From assembly GCA_015222065.1 (NCBI GenBank), contig JADFUQ010000350.1:1-24294 (forward strand): 24,294 bases of DNA. Reading direction: 5' to 3'. Of this stretch, positions 23,089 through 24,294 are shown in pieces. Each line of letters starts with the position of its first letter. Position 1 is the first letter of the stretch. A model generated the notes under the pieces. It was not told where the DNA came from. It saw only the letters and a list, made by a program, of their open reading frames with translations, and searched no databases. Source of the stretch: Bacteroidota bacterium (GTDB lineage: Bacteria > Bacteroidota > Bacteroidia > Bacteroidales > VadinHA17). Position numbers and translations under genes: made by a program.

Positions 23089-24157
23089 AACACTTTTATT
23101 GCTTGTTGTATTTGGTATAGCGATAACTACAAGTGTAAAGGCACAAAAAGATAAGGTTGAGAAGAAGTACCACAAGGAATACAGTGTAACAGCAAATTCT
23201 CAACTTTACTTAGAAAACAAATACGGAGATATTGATGTCAGGAACTGGGATAAAAACCAGGTAACTATTGATGTAGTTATAACTGTCAAACATCGTGATC
23301 GTGAAAGGGCAGAGAAACTCCTGTCATTTCTTGATGTTGAATTTGATCAAACGGGTGATGTTATTAAAGCTGTTACTCAGATTGATAGTAAGTTCAACAA
23401 ATCAAACTGGTCGCTCTTTGATAATGAATCCAAAGAGTTTAGCATAGACTATACAGTAAATATGCCTACCAATATGGATCTTGAGTTAAGAAACAAATAC
23501 GGGGATGCCTTTATAAATGAATTATCCGGGCATGTAAATATTTATATAAAATATGGATACCTGAAAGTCAATGAGCTTATGCGGGGTAAGACAAAACCAT
23601 GCAATGAAATTAATATTGCTTACAGTAAAGCTGAAGTTACTGAAGTCAACTGGCTTAAACTTGACATGAGCTATTCAAGAATTGAATTTGAGACTTCTAA
23701 AGCTTTAATGGTTATGAGTAAATACTCAAAACTATATATTAATGATAGCAGATCGATTGTAGCTGAAAGTAAATATGATACTTACCATATAGAAGAGGTT
23801 GACAATTTTGTCTTCACCGGAGCATATGGGACACTCAAGTTTGATCAGGTGAACAAAACACTGAAACTGGATATGAAATATACCGGTTGCAACATTAACT
23901 ATATTCCTTCCGGTTTTGAAAAAATAAACATTGAAAACAGGTATGGTGGTATAAAGCTTGGGATAGATAGCAATGCGTCCTATAAAATTGACGGATATGC
24001 TGAATATGCTAAAATTTATATCCCCTCAAAATCAAAAGTCAGCCGGATTGAAGAGAATACTAAATTAAGCATTAATGGTTTAGTTGGTACTGATCCTAAT
24101 ACATCATCAGTTGTAAACATCAATACTAAGTATGGGTCAATTCATCTGGATGACTAA
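23069..24157 (+). CDS. Secreted DUF4097-type beta-solenoid protein with Tyr ladder
   Basis: The 362-residue product has a signal peptide (1-25, ending VKAQ) and a repetitive beta-strand body. KYG-like turns recur with the Tyr at 52, 144, 162, 185, 202, 219, 236, 253, 271, 292, 313 and 355. From 185 to 253 the spacing is exactly 17 residues, which suggests a beta-solenoid with a stacked tyrosine ladder. The family resembles the DUF4097 'putative adhesin' proteins that accompany sigma/anti-sigma pairs in Bacteroidota. It should sit in the periplasm or on the outer membrane and may be the sensed or protective component of the system. It overlaps the anti-sigma gene by 20 bp. Function unproven. 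Confidence 0.85.
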   Translation: MKAIKFKTLLLLVVFGIAITTSVKAQKDKVEKKYHKEYSVTANSQLYLENKYGDIDVRNWDKNQVTIDVVITVKHRDRERAEKLLSFLDVEFDQTGDVIKAVTQIDSKFNKSNWSLFDNESKEFSIDYTVNMPTNMDLELRNKYGDAFINELSGHVNIYIKYGYLKVNELMRGKTKPCNEINIAYSKAEVTEVNWLKLDMSYSRIEFETSKALMVMSKYSKLYINDSRSIVAESKYDTYHIEEVDNFVFTGAYGTLKFDQVNKTLKLDMKYTGCNINYIPSGFEKINIENRYGGIKLGIDSNASYKIDGYAEYAKIYIPSKSKVSRIEENTKLSINGLVGTDPNTSSVVNINTKYGSIHLDD

Positions 24158-24175
24158 ATAGAATCCGTCTATAAA

Positions 24176-24294
24176 GGTAAGTAAAAATTGATTTAAGAAC
24201 AAGGAACACCGATTAACGATTTGCGAAGTAGTTGAAAATCCTAAATCTAAAATCGTTAATCCTTGTTCGATATTCAGTTTAACTAAAACTTACC
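24176..24294. repeat. Large imperfect palindrome, MITE-like, cut by the window end
   Basis: GAACAAG (24197-24203) and GATTAACGATTT (24211-24222) are mirrored by AAATCGTTAATC (24250-24261) and CTTGTTC (24262-24268). The left arm has an extra 7 bp (GAACACC) that breaks the match. GGTAAGT (24176-24182) and ACTTACC (24288-24294) form an outer inverted repeat that touches the last base of the window. No coding capacity is visible. It may be a non-autonomous palindromic element. Confidence 0.6.

Overview
The window reads as an AT-rich chromosome segment from a member of the Bacteroidota, probably an anaerobic or environmental Bacteroidales/Marinilabiliales-type lineage (the phylum is well supported, the finer placement is a guess). 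The signs are a TonB-dependent receptor with an N-terminal carboxypeptidase-regulatory-like domain, an ECF sigma / one-helix anti-sigma / DUF4097-type module, a BrkB/YihY protein with a C-terminal winged helix, starts without Shine-Dalgarno sequences, and several TAnnTTTG-type -7 boxes.

Layout. 1-346: gene-free, with a cloverleaf-like palindrome and 7-bp repeats. 347-4315 (+): TonB-dependent receptor, then ornithine aminotransferase. 4471-7088 (-): YihY/BrkB membrane protein and a trans-sulfuration PLP enzyme. 7192-15213 (-): an efflux locus read from right to left as TetR regulator, TolC-like outer-membrane protein, HlyD-like adaptor, two separate ABC ATPases and two ABC-2 permeases. This is the gene content of the enterobacterial cecR-ybhGFSR locus plus its own TolC, with the double ATPase YbhF split in two. 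15303-16604 (-): CE15-type glucuronoyl esterase-like protein. 16679-20700 (+): M14 carboxypeptidase, M28 aminopeptidase with PDZ domain, and a tightly linked unknown membrane protein. 20869-21234 (+): DUF454 protein. 21420-21638 (-): small, extremely acidic lipoprotein. 21957-24157 (+): ECF sigma factor, anti-sigma-like membrane protein and a secreted beta-solenoid protein, as one operon.

How the genes work together. The exporter is the most complete system. The two ATPases carry complementary defects: one lacks the Q-loop Gln and H-loop His but keeps LSGGM, the other keeps Q and H but has LPLGW in place of LSGGQ. They should therefore form an obligate heterodimer with one working and one dead ATP site. 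A double palindrome at the TetR start looks like its autoregulatory operator. The CE15 esterase and the two peptidases are secreted enzymes for degrading plant or protein polymers. The sigma operon is probably a cell-envelope response unit.

The most unusual feature is between the genes. Most gaps longer than about 130 bp hold short degenerate tandem arrays with 7-, 8- or 9-bp periods, and the same words recur in distant gaps, sometimes on the opposite strand. One exporter gap holds five exactly spaced 23-bp units. Five of the six exporter junctions are padded by such DNA, where an operon of this kind would normally be compact. I did not recognise a CRISPR array, insertion sequence, tRNA or rRNA.
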